From Paenarthrobacter sp. A20 (GTDB lineage: Bacteria; Actinomycetota; Actinomycetes; Actinomycetales; Micrococcaceae), in the NCBI RefSeq assembly GCF_024168825.1, contig NZ_JALJWH010000001.1, positions 4,526,001 to 4,590,000 of the forward strand: DNA of 64,000 nt. Reading direction: 5' to 3'. The position numbers were made by a program, and so were the translations under genes. Numbering within the stretch: position 1 is the first letter of the stretch; every line of letters begins with the position of its first letter. Shown piece after piece: positions 18,622-31,860 of this stretch. The notes under the pieces are model-generated. The model was not told where the DNA came from. It searched no databases and saw only the letters and a program-made list of their open reading frames with translations.

Positions 18622-21600
18622 TTATCGGATTCCGTCCCGGCTGCTGTCCGGACTGACGTCGCTTTCCGGTGCTGGCACCGACCCAGGCAGTTCCGGTTTC
18701 CGGTTCAAACGCCACACCGCGAGAATAATCAGCGCCAAGGCGACAAGCGCCAGCATAGCGAAGGCGTACGAGCGCAAGGCCCACATGACGCTCAGCGCGA
18801 CACCGGCGGCGCCCCACCAGACCAAGACCCTTTCGGCCAGGAACAGCCCTGCGACCAGGAGTACCGCGTGACCCACCAGAACATACAGCTGCTGGGATGT
18901 GGTGCCGCCAAAAATGGTCCCCAAGGACGTCAACGACAAGGCGCCTGCGGCGATGCAGAGCCGAAGCAGGCCGTCGCTCCGTTGGCCCCTGATGTAGCGC
19001 AGTCCTGCTAAAACAGCGACCGCCAGGACGTACCACTGAGCAACCCAGAACCACTGCGGCCCGGCATCACCGACGAACAGCACTGCACGTTGGAATGCCG
19101 CCACGGAGGCCAGCGCCGCAATCTCTCCAGCCAGCCACTTGCTGGACGGCAGCTCCACAACTATCAGCACGCCGGCCGCCACCACCAGGACGAAGCCGAC
19201 CCACGAGGTCTCATCGCGGACCATTCCAACGGCAGCCGAGGAGACCAGCGCCACCGCCGCGGTACCAACAACTGCATTCCGCCGAAGGGGTTGCCCCACG
19301 ATGGCCATCCCGCCAAACATCTTCACCGCATACAGGGCCACTGCTGCACCAACACCGCCCACCAGCCAGGGAGCGTAATCGCCCCACACTCCCGGGGGCA
19401 TCCCCCTCAGCAAACCCTCGACGGCGGGCACGGCACCTACCAGCAAGGACGGGGCCGCACCGAGATAGAGGACGGGCAGCTCCTCTACGTGCGAGGCAGC
19501 AAACAGGACGCCGGCAAACACCACGACGGCAAGCCCTGTCAGGGCAGAGGACACGTCCAGCGACAGCAGACCACCAGTCACCACGAAGGCAAGCGCCGCG
19601 ACGAACCAGAACCAGCGCTCCGTGGAGTGCGGCCCAGTAATCTGCCCGGGACGGACCACATGGCGAACTACCCGTACAACCACGAACAAGGCGGCGAGCC
19701 CGAGGAGCAGCGCGGGCACCTGAGCCCTGTCAAGCAGTGGTTGGTGGAGCCACGTGCCGGACGGGAACAGCAAGGACGGGCCCGCTGCGATCACTGCACC
19801 GCCCAGGCCAGCGACACCAAAGTACTCGGATCCACGTGCACGCAGGAAACGCCGGACGATCCCAGCGGATGCCACGGCAAGCGCTAACTGGACGATGACC
19901 ACCCAACGGCCGCCGCCGTCGAAATCGCGCCCCAGCAGGTAGGCCGCTGGCAACAGGAGTTGGGCAGCCAGAGTGCCCCATACCGTGGCCTGTTGGAAGG
20001 CGATGTCCAATCCCCGGCTTCGCTGGAGCAAGGTCACCACATGCTGCAGCACGAGGACCACCGTCACGGCCATGGACACGATGGTGCCCGACCCTGAAAG
20101 ATCCTCGACAAGCACCCCGATGAAAGCCAGCGACAGGACGCGAACTCCCAGCATGTAGCCGCCCCGGACCATCCGGTCCCGTTCCACAGCAACCATGAAA
20201 GCGCTGTAGGTCGCGAAGATCCCCAGCAGGATCTCCAGGTCCCGCACATTCCCCAGCCGAAGCGCCAGGAGCAGCACAAAGGCTGCCGGAGCAAAGATCC
20301 AAGCTCCTTGGTGGCGGCGCAGGACGACACCGCAGAGAACAGCCGCCAGGGCCGCTCCAATGGCCACCGCCCCCGGCTGCCACCCCTCACGCTGGAACCG
20401 CTCTCCCCATGCAGCGGAAACAGTCAGGACCGTGGCTGCCCCTGCCATGAGGATAACTACCGCTCCGGCGTCGACCATGGAGGCGCGGGGGAAACGCCGC
20501 TGGCTTTGCACCCGCAGGGGTAGAACCAATTGCAGGCCCGCCGCCAGCGCTACGACCAGCGGAACGGCGGGAAGCTCACCGGCAACGCTGAAGCTCCAGC
20601 CATGCCGTATTGCGTCGAAGTAGGCCGATCCGGCCAGCAAGGTACCGACCGCACGCGCCATCCACCAGTAGCTCTGGCGGTGGTATGAAACCGGGATCCG
20701 AAGCGCGGTTGCCACAAGGTACGCGACGGCCACCAGGAGGACAACGTTTGCCAGAGCCAACGAGACAACTGCCGCGGCAACCACGCCGGCAACAAGGGCC
20801 GTGGCTGGAGCAAGCGATTCCCCCAGGGTTGGCCGCCAGGACACGGAGCCAGCGTTGCGCTGGCGGGCCGACGGGAACAACAGCAGCCCCGACGCCACCC
20901 CGGCTGACAGGACCAGGAGCACTCCCGCCAGGACAAACGGGTGTCCCACCGCGTGGTCGACGATGGGCAGGACAAGGAGGCTGGCCATGGCGAGCCCGGC
21001 GAATCCAGCAAGGGACGCCTGCGGGGCAAGCAGGCGGATACCCGTGCGATCAAGCCCGGCACTGATGATTAGTTGCACCACGGCCGCTGCGAGGAGGGCC
21101 GCCAAGGACAGAGCAATCCGGTCCGGGTTCTCCTCAAAGATGCCGGCCACCATGGCGGGGACGGCCGCCGTTAAGGCAATCCGACCGGCAAGGATCAGCT
21201 GTAGACGGAACGATGCCGGGCGGACCGCCGCCAGCAGGAACCAGAACAACCCGGCAGAAGCCAGCAGCGCAGAAACCGGCCATGCTCCCAGAAGACCCAT
21301 GAACGGGAGACACACTGCGAGAACGACGCCCGCTGCGAACTCCGTGCCGTGGCCCAGCTTCCAGCCCACTACCATGGCCGTGAGCATGGTGACGGAGAGA
21401 GGAAGATACGCGGGCAGCTCGTAAGTCCCGAGACCCAACACCACAGTCAGAATGGCTGCCGTGGCCAGCTGCAGGCCCAGGCAGGACACAGCATCGTTCC
21501 ACCATGTGCGCAGCTTCAGCGCCGCTCCCCCGAAGGCAACTCCCAAAGAATGGACGGCACAGCAAATGACTGCGGCAAACATCACGGTGCTGATGTCCGA

Positions 21601-22836
21601 GCTAACGTCCCAGACCAACCCCAGCAACGCCAGTGTCAAGGCTGCACGGGCACCATAGAAGTGCTGCAGCCTGTACCGGGCCTGTGGCACGAAGGCCATC
21701 ACGGCAAAGTAGATGCCACACATCAGCATTACCAGGGGGTACTCGCCCTTGGATAACAGATACGGCGTGAACGTCACCGCAAGCGCCACCAACGGCACCA
21801 CAAAAGGATGGAGCACCATCAGCGGACGGACATAGAGTGGCGGCAACCATCGCGGACGAATCAACGCCCCCAGCGTGAGGATGATGGCGACCCCGATGAG
21901 CGCAGTGAAGTACCAAACCAAAGCACCGCCCAAAACGGAGACCCCTGACCACGCAGTGGAGACAACGAAGCTCAGGGAAAGGAAGGCCAGCACTTTGTTG
22001 TCGAGCCGCACCGCAGTGTAGGCGTACACAGCCGTCCCCAGCAGCGAGGTCACCAGCCAGGCCGCAGGACCGTTGGGCAGCACGAAGTTGTACATGGCAA
22101 GCCCCGTGACGGGGACGAGCGCCAAGCCCGTACCAACAAAAGCCACAGCGGCCGGACGCAAACGGGGCATTTTGGCGTGAATTACCAAACCTGCCACATA
22201 GAACAAGGTGGTGATGAAGCATATGCCCGCGAAGCGGAAGAGTTCCGGGAGGCTTGTCCCCACAAACAGGGCTCCGGCCGCTACCAGAAGAAGGCTGGCA
22301 ACGTAGAGGGTGACGTTGATGTTCTGCTGGTCGCGCTTCGATTTACGGGCTGCAGCGGCCTCTGGCGACTCCCGGACGACCGGGGTGTGCTGGCCCTCGG
22401 CCCAACGCTGCTGTGCTACGAGCGGGCGCTGCGGAACTGCGGGAGGTTGGACTCGCGACGGCGGCAAGGGCATGGACGCTGGAAACGGGGTGCCCACGTG
22501 TGTTGGAGGATGCACTGGCGGGGAGGCCGGCATCACGGGGCGGCCTGCAGCCGCAGGGGCATATGGGGCAGGCGGGGCAAATGACGCAGGCGGAGCAGAT
22601 GCAGCAGGCGAAGCAAACGGATGGGGCGCAGGCACCTCCACCGCCCCCTTCTTTGCCTCGGCATCGCGCCAACCCGCCAGGTGCCCCGCCATGTATCCAG
22701 CTTGATAGGAATGCTGTTCGGCCATCTCCGTGGAGGCAGCAACCCCCGCAGTATCCCTTCGACCCCGATTCCGACCAATGGAATGGCTGACGGCTCCTGT
22801 CACAACAAGGAGTATCAGTACTAGCAGGATTTCCAT
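18622..22836 (-). CDS. giant polytopic membrane protein of unknown function
   Basis: This 1404-residue protein begins with one transmembrane helix (residues 3-20). A soluble proline/alanine-rich region follows (about 65-165, PASPPVHPPTHVG style). More than 25 hydrophobic segments then fill the remaining 1200 residues, with a basic RKSKRDQQNINVTLYV entry point. The C-terminus is a short polar tail. The layout resembles large actinobacterial membrane proteins of the SCO7613-C-terminal/DUF2339 kind, but I cannot name a domain with certainty, and no catalytic motif stands out. It sits directly downstream of the tuf terminator, possibly co-transcribed with the 41-residue peptide. Confidence 0.85.
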   Translation of the reverse strand: MEILLVLILLVVTGAVSHSIGRNRGRRDTAGVAASTEMAEQHSYQAGYMAGHLAGWRDAEAKKGAVEVPAPHPFASPAASAPPASFAPPAPYAPAAAGRPVMPASPPVHPPTHVGTPFPASMPLPPSRVQPPAVPQRPLVAQQRWAEGQHTPVVRESPEAAAARKSKRDQQNINVTLYVASLLLVAAGALFVGTSLPELFRFAGICFITTLFYVAGLVIHAKMPRLRPAAVAFVGTGLALVPVTGLAMYNFVLPNGPAAWLVTSLLGTAVYAYTAVRLDNKVLAFLSLSFVVSTAWSGVSVLGGALVWYFTALIGVAIILTLGALIRPRWLPPLYVRPLMVLHPFVVPLVALAVTFTPYLLSKGEYPLVMLMCGIYFAVMAFVPQARYRLQHFYGARAALTLALLGLVWDVSSDISTVMFAAVICCAVHSLGVAFGGAALKLRTWWNDAVSCLGLQLATAAILTVVLGLGTYELPAYLPLSVTMLTAMVVGWKLGHGTEFAAGVVLAVCLPFMGLLGAWPVSALLASAGLFWFLLAAVRPASFRLQLILAGRIALTAAVPAMVAGIFEENPDRIALSLAALLAAAVVQLIISAGLDRTGIRLLAPQASLAGFAGLAMASLLVLPIVDHAVGHPFVLAGVLLVLSAGVASGLLLFPSARQRNAGSVSWRPTLGESLAPATALVAGVVAAAVVSLALANVVLLVAVAYLVATALRIPVSYHRQSYWWMARAVGTLLAGSAYFDAIRHGWSFSVAGELPAVPLVVALAAGLQLVLPLRVQSQRRFPRASMVDAGAVVILMAGAATVLTVSAAWGERFQREGWQPGAVAIGAALAAVLCGVVLRRHQGAWIFAPAAFVLLLALRLGNVRDLEILLGIFATYSAFMVAVERDRMVRGGYMLGVRVLSLAFIGVLVEDLSGSGTIVSMAVTVVLVLQHVVTLLQRSRGLDIAFQQATVWGTLAAQLLLPAAYLLGRDFDGGGRWVVIVQLALAVASAGIVRRFLRARGSEYFGVAGLGGAVIAAGPSLLFPSGTWLHQPLLDRAQVPALLLGLAALFVVVRVVRHVVRPGQITGPHSTERWFWFVAALAFVVTGGLLSLDVSSALTGLAVVVFAGVLFAASHVEELPVLYLGAAPSLLVGAVPAVEGLLRGMPPGVWGDYAPWLVGGVGAAVALYAVKMFGGMAIVGQPLRRNAVVGTAAVALVSSAAVGMVRDETSWVGFVLVVAAGVLIVVELPSSKWLAGEIAALASVAAFQRAVLFVGDAGPQWFWVAQWYVLAVAVLAGLRYIRGQRSDGLLRLCIAAGALSLTSLGTIFGGTTSQQLYVLVGHAVLLVAGLFLAERVLVWWGAAGVALSVMWALRSYAFAMLALVALALIILAVWRLNRKPELPGSVPAPESDVSPDSSRDGIR

Positions 22837-22902
22837 GGCTACTCCTTGACGTCACAGGGCATGGGACACCCCGCGTTAATCCATTCGATAGATAAATAGT
22901 AG

Positions 22903-22936
22903 CAAAGAAGAACCCCATCGCCGAAGCGACGGGGCC
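22903..22936 (-). terminator. terminator of tuf
   Basis: A 9-bp stem with a stable TTCG tetraloop as read on the minus strand (22913-22921 and 22926-22934, one G-T pair) is followed by a T-rich tract TTCTTCTTT. It lies about 55 bases past the tuf stop. Confidence 0.85.
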
Positions 22937-22990
22937 CTTCTTTACGTGACTACCGGCTGGGCCGGAAAGTCAGTGATCTACAAGTAGTGA

Positions 22991-24181
22991 CTACTTGATG
23001 ATGCTGGTGACACGTCCCGAACCAACGGTGCGGCCGCCTTCGCGGATAGCGAAGCCGAGGCCCTCTTCCATAGCGATCGGCTGGATGAGCGCAACGGTCA
23101 TCTCAGTGTTGTCGCCAGGCATAACCATTTCCGTGCCTTCCGGCAGGGTGATAACGCCGGTTACGTCCGTGGTACGGAAGTAGAACTGCGGGCGGTAGTT
23201 GGAGTAGAACGGGTTGTGACGTCCGCCTTCGTCCTTGGAAAGGATGTAGACGTTAGCCTCGAAGTCGGTGTGCGGGGTGATGGAACCCGGCTTGACGACA
23301 ACCTGGCCACGCTCGACATCGTCGCGCTTCAGACCGCGGAGCAGGAGGCCACAGTTCTCGCCGGCCCATGCTTCGTCGAGCTGCTTGTGGAACATCTCGA
23401 TACCGGTAACCGTGGTCTTCTGGATCGGGCGGATGCCAACGATCTCAACCTCGGAGTTGATGGCGAGGGTTCCACGCTCGGCGCGGCCCGTAACAACGGT
23501 GCCACGACCGGTGATCGTGAAGACGTCTTCGATCGGCATCAGGAACGGCTTGTCGCGGTCACGTACGGGGTCCGGAACGGACTCGTCGACAGCTGCCATC
23601 AAGTCCTGGACGGACTTGACCCAAACCGGGTCGCCTTCCAGAGCCTTGAGGCCGGAAACGCGAACAACCGGAGCCTCATCGCCATCGAAGCCCTGCGAGC
23701 TCAGGAGCTCACGAACTTCCATTTCGACGAGGTCGAGGAGTTCTTCGTCATCAACCATGTCGGACTTGTTCAGTGCGACCAGCAGGTAGGGAACACCAAC
23801 CTGGCGGGCGAGCAGAACGTGCTCACGGGTCTGAGCCATCGGACCATCGGTTGCAGCAACCACGAGGATTGCGCCGTCCATCTGGGCAGCACCGGTGATC
23901 ATGTTCTTGATGTAGTCAGCGTGACCCGGGGCGTCTACGTGTGCGTAGTGGCGCTTCTCGGTCTGGTACTCCACGTGGGAGATGTTGATGGTAATACCGC
24001 GCTGGCGCTCTTCCGGAGCAGAGTCAATCGACGCGAAGTCGCGCTGCTCGTTGAGATCCGGGTACTGGTCGTACAGCACCTTGGAAATGGCGGCAGTCAG
24101 CGTCGTCTTACCGTGGTCAACGTGACCAATGGTGCCGATGTTGACGTGCGGCTTAGTCCGCTCGAACTTTGCCTTTGCCAC
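22991..24181 (-). CDS. tuf: elongation factor Tu
   Basis: This 396-residue translational GTPase delivers aminoacyl-tRNA to the ribosome. GTP-binding motifs GHVDHGKTT (19-27), DAPGHADY and NKSD are intact, with domains 2 and 3 following. The start is a GTG at 24181 behind a strong AGGAGG site. Unlike the classic str operon it has its own candidate promoter in the 231-base gap after fusA, and only one tuf copy is present in the window. Confidence 0.99.
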   Translation of the reverse strand: MAKAKFERTKPHVNIGTIGHVDHGKTTLTAAISKVLYDQYPDLNEQRDFASIDSAPEERQRGITINISHVEYQTEKRHYAHVDAPGHADYIKNMITGAAQMDGAILVVAATDGPMAQTREHVLLARQVGVPYLLVALNKSDMVDDEELLDLVEMEVRELLSSQGFDGDEAPVVRVSGLKALEGDPVWVKSVQDLMAAVDESVPDPVRDRDKPFLMPIEDVFTITGRGTVVTGRAERGTLAINSEVEIVGIRPIQKTTVTGIEMFHKQLDEAWAGENCGLLLRGLKRDDVERGQVVVKPGSITPHTDFEANVYILSKDEGGRHNPFYSNYRPQFYFRTTDVTGVITLPEGTEMVMPGDNTEMTVALIQPIAMEEGLGFAIREGGRTVGSGRVTSIIK

Positions 24182-24250
24182 AGGTTCCTCCTAGAACGAT
24201 TTCAAGTGAAGTGCTCCTCGGCCGCGCTTTTCGCGGCAGAAACTTTAGCA

Positions 24251-24279
24251 AGTCTACTTGGGGGCTTGGTTTTGGTGAA
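24251..24279 (-). promoter_or_regulatory. candidate tuf promoter
   Basis: On the minus strand TTCACC (24274-24279), a 17-base spacer and TAGACT (24251-24256) lie about 70 bases before the tuf start. An overlapping TGCTAAAGT follows immediately. Between this site and fusA the gap also contains an inverted repeat (GAGGAAC/GTTCCT) and GC-rich hairpins but no T-rich terminator. Confidence 0.5.
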
Positions 24280-24412
24280 ATTGCAGATTCAGGAACCAAT
24301 GGTAGTTCCTCGAGCCTGTTTGCGCAGGGGCCGGGCCGCGGCTGTCGCCGCAGCCCCGCCTCACACGCTTAGATGCCTTCCCGATACCGGAATTGCATCC
24401 GTTACCGGGAGA

Positions 24413-26527
24413 TTACTCGCCGCGGGTTTTCTGGATGATCTCGTCGGCAACTGCCTTCGGGACCTCCGCGTAGCTGTTGAACGTCATGGAGTACACAGCG
24501 CGACCCTGGGTCTTGGACCGGAGGTCACCGATGTAGCCGAACATGCCGGACAGCGGAACGTGTGCACGGATAACCTTCACACCTGCTGCGTCTTCCATGG
24601 ACTGCATCTGGCCACGGCGGGCGTTCAGGTCACCAATAACATCACCCATGTATTCCTCAGGTGTGCGGACCTCAACATCCATCAGCGGTTCAAGCAGAAC
24701 AGGGTTCGCCTTGCGTGCAGCTTCCTTGAAAGCCATACGGCCGGCGATCTTGAACGCCATTTCCGAGGAGTCAACATCGTGGGACGCGCCGTCAATCAGC
24801 GTGGCCTTGATGCCGACTACCGGGTAACCGGCCAGGACGCCGTCGTTCAGTGCATCCTGGATACCAGCGTCAACGGACGGAATGTATTCACGCGGAACGC
24901 GGCCACCAGTGACCTTGTTCTCGAATGCGTACAGCTCGCCGGAGGCGGTGTCCATGGGCTCGATCGCGATCTGGATCTTTGCGAACTGACCCGAACCACC
25001 GGTCTGCTTCTTGTGCGTGTAGTCATGACGCTCGACTGCGCGCTTGATGGTTTCGCGGTAAGCAACCTGCGGCTTGCCGACGTTTGCCTCGACCTTGAAT
25101 TCGCGGCGCATGCGGTCCACCAGGATGTCCAGGTGGAGCTCGCCCATGCCGGCGATGATGGTCTGGCCAGTGTCTTCGTTGAGGGAGACCTGGAAGGTCG
25201 GGTCCTCAGCGGAGAGCTTCTGGATGGCCGTGGAGAGCTTCTCCTGGTCACCCTTGGTGTTCGGCTCGATGGCAACCGAGATCACGGGCTCCGGGAAGCT
25301 CATGGACTCGAGGACGATCTGGTTGTTGGCATCACACAGGGTGTCACCCGTGGTGGTGTCCTTCAGACCGATGGCTGCGTAGATGTGGCCGGCGGTAGCG
25401 CCCTCAACGGGCATTTCCTTGTTGGCGTGCATCTGGAACAGCTTGCCGATACGTTCCTTCTTGCCCTTGGTGGAGTTAACCACCTGGGCGCCGGCCTCAA
25501 CGTGACCGGAGTACACGCGGACGAAGGTCAGCTGACCGAAGAACGGGTGCGCAGCAATCTTGAAGGCGAGGGCCGAGAACGGCTCGTCAGCAGAGGGCTT
25601 GCGGGTGAGTTCCTTCTCTTCGTCGCGGGGATCGTGACCGATCATCGGCGGGACGTCGAGCGGGTTCGGCAGGAAGTCAACAACAGCGTCAAGCATCGGC
25701 TGGACACCGCGGTTCTTGAAGGCAGAACCACAGAACACCGGGTAGAGCTCGGAGTTGATGGTCATCTTGCGGATGCCGGCCTTCAGTTCCTCAAGGGTGA
25801 GTTCTTCACCTTCGAGGTACTTCTCCATGAGTTCTTCGGAAGCCTCGGCCACAGTCTCTACGAGCTGTGCACGGTACTCTTCAGCCTTGGCCTGGAGGTC
25901 CGCCGGGATTTCCTGCACTTCGTAGGAAGCGCCCATGGTGACGTCACCCTTTGCGTCGCCAGGCCAAACCAGCGCGCGCATTTCGAGGAGGTCAACAACA
26001 CCAATGAAGTCGTTCTCAGCGCCGATGGGCAGCTGCATGACCAGCGGCTTGGCACCAAGGCGGGAGATGATGGTGTCTACGGTGAAGTAGAAGTCAGCGC
26101 CCAGCTTGTCCATCTTGTTGACGAAGCAGATACGCGGAACGTTGTACTTGTCAGCCTGGCGCCAAACAGTCTCGGACTGCGGCTCCACGCCTTCCTTGCC
26201 GTCGAACACTGCGACTGCGCCGTCGAGGACGCGCAAGGAGCGCTCAACCTCAACGGTGAAGTCGACGTGGCCCGGAGTGTCGATGATGTTGATCTGGTTC
26301 TTGTCCCAGAAGCAAGTCACGGCGGCAGACGTGATGGTGATGCCGCGTTCCTTTTCCTGTTCCATCCAGTCAGTCGTCGAAGCGCCGTCGTGCGTCTCGC
26401 CGATCTTGTGGTTCACACCCGTGTAGAACAGGATGCGCTCGGTAGTGGTGGTCTTGCCGGCATCGATGTGGGCCATGATGCCGATGTTGCGGACCTTATT
26501 AAGGTCGGTAAGCACGTCCTGTGCCAC
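24413..26527 (-). CDS. fusA: elongation factor G
   Basis: This 704-residue translocase GTPase has [12 protein letters not shown] (19-30), DTPGHVDF and NKMDKLG motifs, followed by domains II-V ending in the conserved [17 protein letters not shown]. The length is normal for bacterial EF-G. It starts with GTG at 26527 and follows rpsG after 69 bases, a gap that holds a perfect hairpin. Confidence 0.99.
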   Translation of the reverse strand: MAQDVLTDLNKVRNIGIMAHIDAGKTTTTERILFYTGVNHKIGETHDGASTTDWMEQEKERGITITSAAVTCFWDKNQINIIDTPGHVDFTVEVERSLRVLDGAVAVFDGKEGVEPQSETVWRQADKYNVPRICFVNKMDKLGADFYFTVDTIISRLGAKPLVMQLPIGAENDFIGVVDLLEMRALVWPGDAKGDVTMGASYEVQEIPADLQAKAEEYRAQLVETVAEASEELMEKYLEGEELTLEELKAGIRKMTINSELYPVFCGSAFKNRGVQPMLDAVVDFLPNPLDVPPMIGHDPRDEEKELTRKPSADEPFSALAFKIAAHPFFGQLTFVRVYSGHVEAGAQVVNSTKGKKERIGKLFQMHANKEMPVEGATAGHIYAAIGLKDTTTGDTLCDANNQIVLESMSFPEPVISVAIEPNTKGDQEKLSTAIQKLSAEDPTFQVSLNEDTGQTIIAGMGELHLDILVDRMRREFKVEANVGKPQVAYRETIKRAVERHDYTHKKQTGGSGQFAKIQIAIEPMDTASGELYAFENKVTGGRVPREYIPSVDAGIQDALNDGVLAGYPVVGIKATLIDGASHDVDSSEMAFKIAGRMAFKEAARKANPVLLEPLMDVEVRTPEEYMGDVIGDLNARRGQMQSMEDAAGVKVIRAHVPLSGMFGYIGDLRSKTQGRAVYSMTFNSYAEVPKAVADEIIQKTRGE

Positions 26528-26557
26528 GGGGTCTCCCTTTCGGATGGACTACACGTT

Positions 26558-26584
26558 CGCCGCCGGCTCAGTGAGCCGGCGGCG
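26558..26584 (-). other. intercistronic hairpin rpsG-fusA
   Basis: A perfect 13-base inverted repeat with a one-base centre (26558-26570 and 26572-26584) lacks a following T run. It may be a partial attenuator, an RNase processing site or an mRNA-stability element between rpsG and fusA. Confidence 0.6.
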
Positions 26585-26596
26585 TCCGGAAAGTTT

Positions 26597-27067
26597 TTAC
26601 CAGCGGTAGTGTGCGAAGGCCTTGTTGGACTCGGCCATCTTGTGGGTGTCTTCGCGACGCTTCACAGCGGCACCAAGACCATTGGAGGCATCCAGGATTT
26701 CGTTCTGGAGGCGCTCGGTCATGGTCTTCTCGCGGCGGGCCTTGGAGTAGCCCACGAGCCAACGCAGAGCGAGGGCGGTGGAGCGACCCGGCTTGACCTC
26801 AACCGGAACCTGGTAGGTGGCGCCACCAACACGGCGTGAACGCACCTCGAGGGAAGGCTTGACGTTGTCCATGGCCTTCTTGAGAGCGGCAACGGGGTCG
26901 CCGCCGGACTTGGCACGTGCACCTTCGAGTGCACCGTAAACGATGCGCTCTGCGGTGGACTTCTTGCCGTCAACAAGAACCTTGTTGATCAACTGAGTGA
27001 CCAACGGGGAGCCGTAAACGGGATCGGAAACTAGCGGCCGCTTCGGGGCCGGACCCTTGCGAGGCAT
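26597..27067 (-). CDS. rpsG: 30S ribosomal protein S7
   Basis: This 156-residue protein starts [19 protein letters not shown] and contains the S7 core [13 protein letters not shown] and [25 protein letters not shown]. In E. coli S7 autoregulates the str operon. Its ATG is 1 base after the rpsL stop (TAATATG). Upstream in-frame codons lie inside rpsL and were rejected. Confidence 0.98.
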   Translation of the reverse strand: MPRKGPAPKRPLVSDPVYGSPLVTQLINKVLVDGKKSTAERIVYGALEGARAKSGGDPVAALKKAMDNVKPSLEVRSRRVGGATYQVPVEVKPGRSTALALRWLVGYSKARREKTMTERLQNEILDASNGLGAAVKRREDTHKMAESNKAFAHYRW

Positions 27068-27068
27068 A

Positions 27069-27443
27069 TTACTTCTTCTCCATCTTTGCGCCGTAACGGC
27101 TGCGGGCCTGCTTGCGGTTCTTGACACCCTGGGTGTCGAGTGCGCCGCGGACGATCTTGTAGCGGACACCCGGAAGGTCCTTCACGCGACCACCACGGAC
27201 GAGCACGATGGAGTGCTCCTGGAGGTTGTGGCCAACACCGGGGATGTAGGCGGTAACTTCCACGCCACCGTTGAGGCGAACACGTGCCACCTTACGGAGA
27301 GCCGAGTTCGGCTTCTTGGGGGTGGTGGTGTAAACGCGGGTGCAAACACCGCGGCGCATCGGGCTGCCCTTCAGCGCGGGAGCCTTGGTCTTGGAGACCT
27401 TCGGCGTGCGGCCCTTACGGACCAGCTGGTTAATCGTAGGCAC
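27069..27443 (-). CDS. rpsL: 30S ribosomal protein S12
   Basis: This 124-residue decoding-centre protein begins at a GTG (27443) preceded by GGAGAAC. The streptomycin-relevant positions carry the wild-type lysines: Lys43 in TTPKKPNS and Lys88 in GRVKDLPG, so the allele is predicted streptomycin-sensitive. It is the first gene of the rpsL-rpsG-fusA unit and has a leader of roughly 230 nt. Confidence 0.98.
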   Translation of the reverse strand: MPTINQLVRKGRTPKVSKTKAPALKGSPMRRGVCTRVYTTTPKKPNSALRKVARVRLNGGVEVTAYIPGVGHNLQEHSIVLVRGGRVKDLPGVRYKIVRGALDTQGVKNRKQARSRYGAKMEKK

Positions 27444-27721
27444 TTTCGTGTTCTCCGTTGTTTGATCTCTGCCCCCACACACTGGCACCAGCCGGTGTAA
27501 ACGTGGGAACTTTGGCGTTGCTCGTGCAGCCGGCCGAAACTCCGGTAGGCGTGCAAAAGTGCGGCATTCGTTGCGCATGTTGCCCGCAACCCGGAAACAG
27601 GCTCCACCCAGCACCATGAGAACAAAACCAAAATGATGCTGCGGCGGCCTTCATCCACTGCCACACAGAACAATTACCAAAAGTCTAGCACGGCTTGATC
27701 TGGCGCCTTAATCGGGTGTAT

Positions 27722-27761
27722 GGAGGCCGACGGCGGCAGCCAGGTGCCGCCGTCGGCCTCC
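27722..27761. other. 17-bp perfect hairpin upstream of the rpsL promoter
   Basis: Perfect inverted repeat arms (27722-27738 and 27745-27761) enclose a 6-nt loop. There is no T tract on either side, so it is either a second, factor-assisted terminator for rpoBC or a DNA-level element next to the rpsL promoter. Confidence 0.7.
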
Positions 27762-27798
27762 ACTCCCCCGGGTCGCCGCGCAAAAGTGCGTTAACGCG

Positions 27799-27834
27799 GG
27801 TCAGGCCCCGCACTCTAGAGTGCGGGGCCTGACC
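27799..27834 (-). terminator. hairpin terminator of rpoBC
   Basis: A 36-base perfect palindrome (16-bp arms 27799-27814 and 27819-27834 around CTAG) starts 24 bases past the rpoC stop. The tail is not T-rich, so termination may need the second hairpin downstream. Confidence 0.75.
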
Positions 27835-27857
27835 GTCAAAGCGCTGACAACCGTTTT

Positions 27858-31757
<3,900 letters not shown>

Positions 31758-31817
31758 ATGGTCCCTGTTCTCTCTTGTTCTCTAAATTCTGAAGTCTTGG
31801 TTACGGGAAGAGGGAGT

Positions 31818-31856
31818 TGTTCCGACGGACAGCTGTTCAGGCGGTCCGTCGGAACA
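31818..31856 (-). other. intercistronic hairpin rpoB-rpoC
   Basis: Perfect 13-base arms (31818-31830 and 31844-31856) with a 13-nt loop begin 4 bases after the rpoB stop. No T run follows. It may adjust the beta to beta' ratio or protect the rpoB 3' end after processing. Confidence 0.6.
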
Positions 31857-31860
31857 GCTG

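Larger units (their letters stand above)
27444..27857 (-). promoter_or_regulatory. rpoC-rpsL intergenic region with candidate rpsL promoter
   Basis: This 414-base region contains, in transcription order, the rpoC hairpin (27799-27834), a second hairpin (27722-27761) and an extended -10 element TGCTAGACT (27682-27690). A weak TTAAGG serves as possible -35, 18 bases upstream. A leader of about 230 nt to rpsL follows. The leader contains no convincing gene. Confidence 0.45.

Noticed and set aside
23216..26839. 1207-codon plus-strand open frame opposite tuf, fusA and rpsG
   Set aside because: It is a codon-bias shadow of highly biased, certain minus-strand genes and has no recognisable domain.
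27444..27617. N-terminal extension of rpsL by 58 codons
   Set aside because: S12 has a fixed start ([10 protein letters not shown]), matched by a GTG with a good ribosome-binding site.
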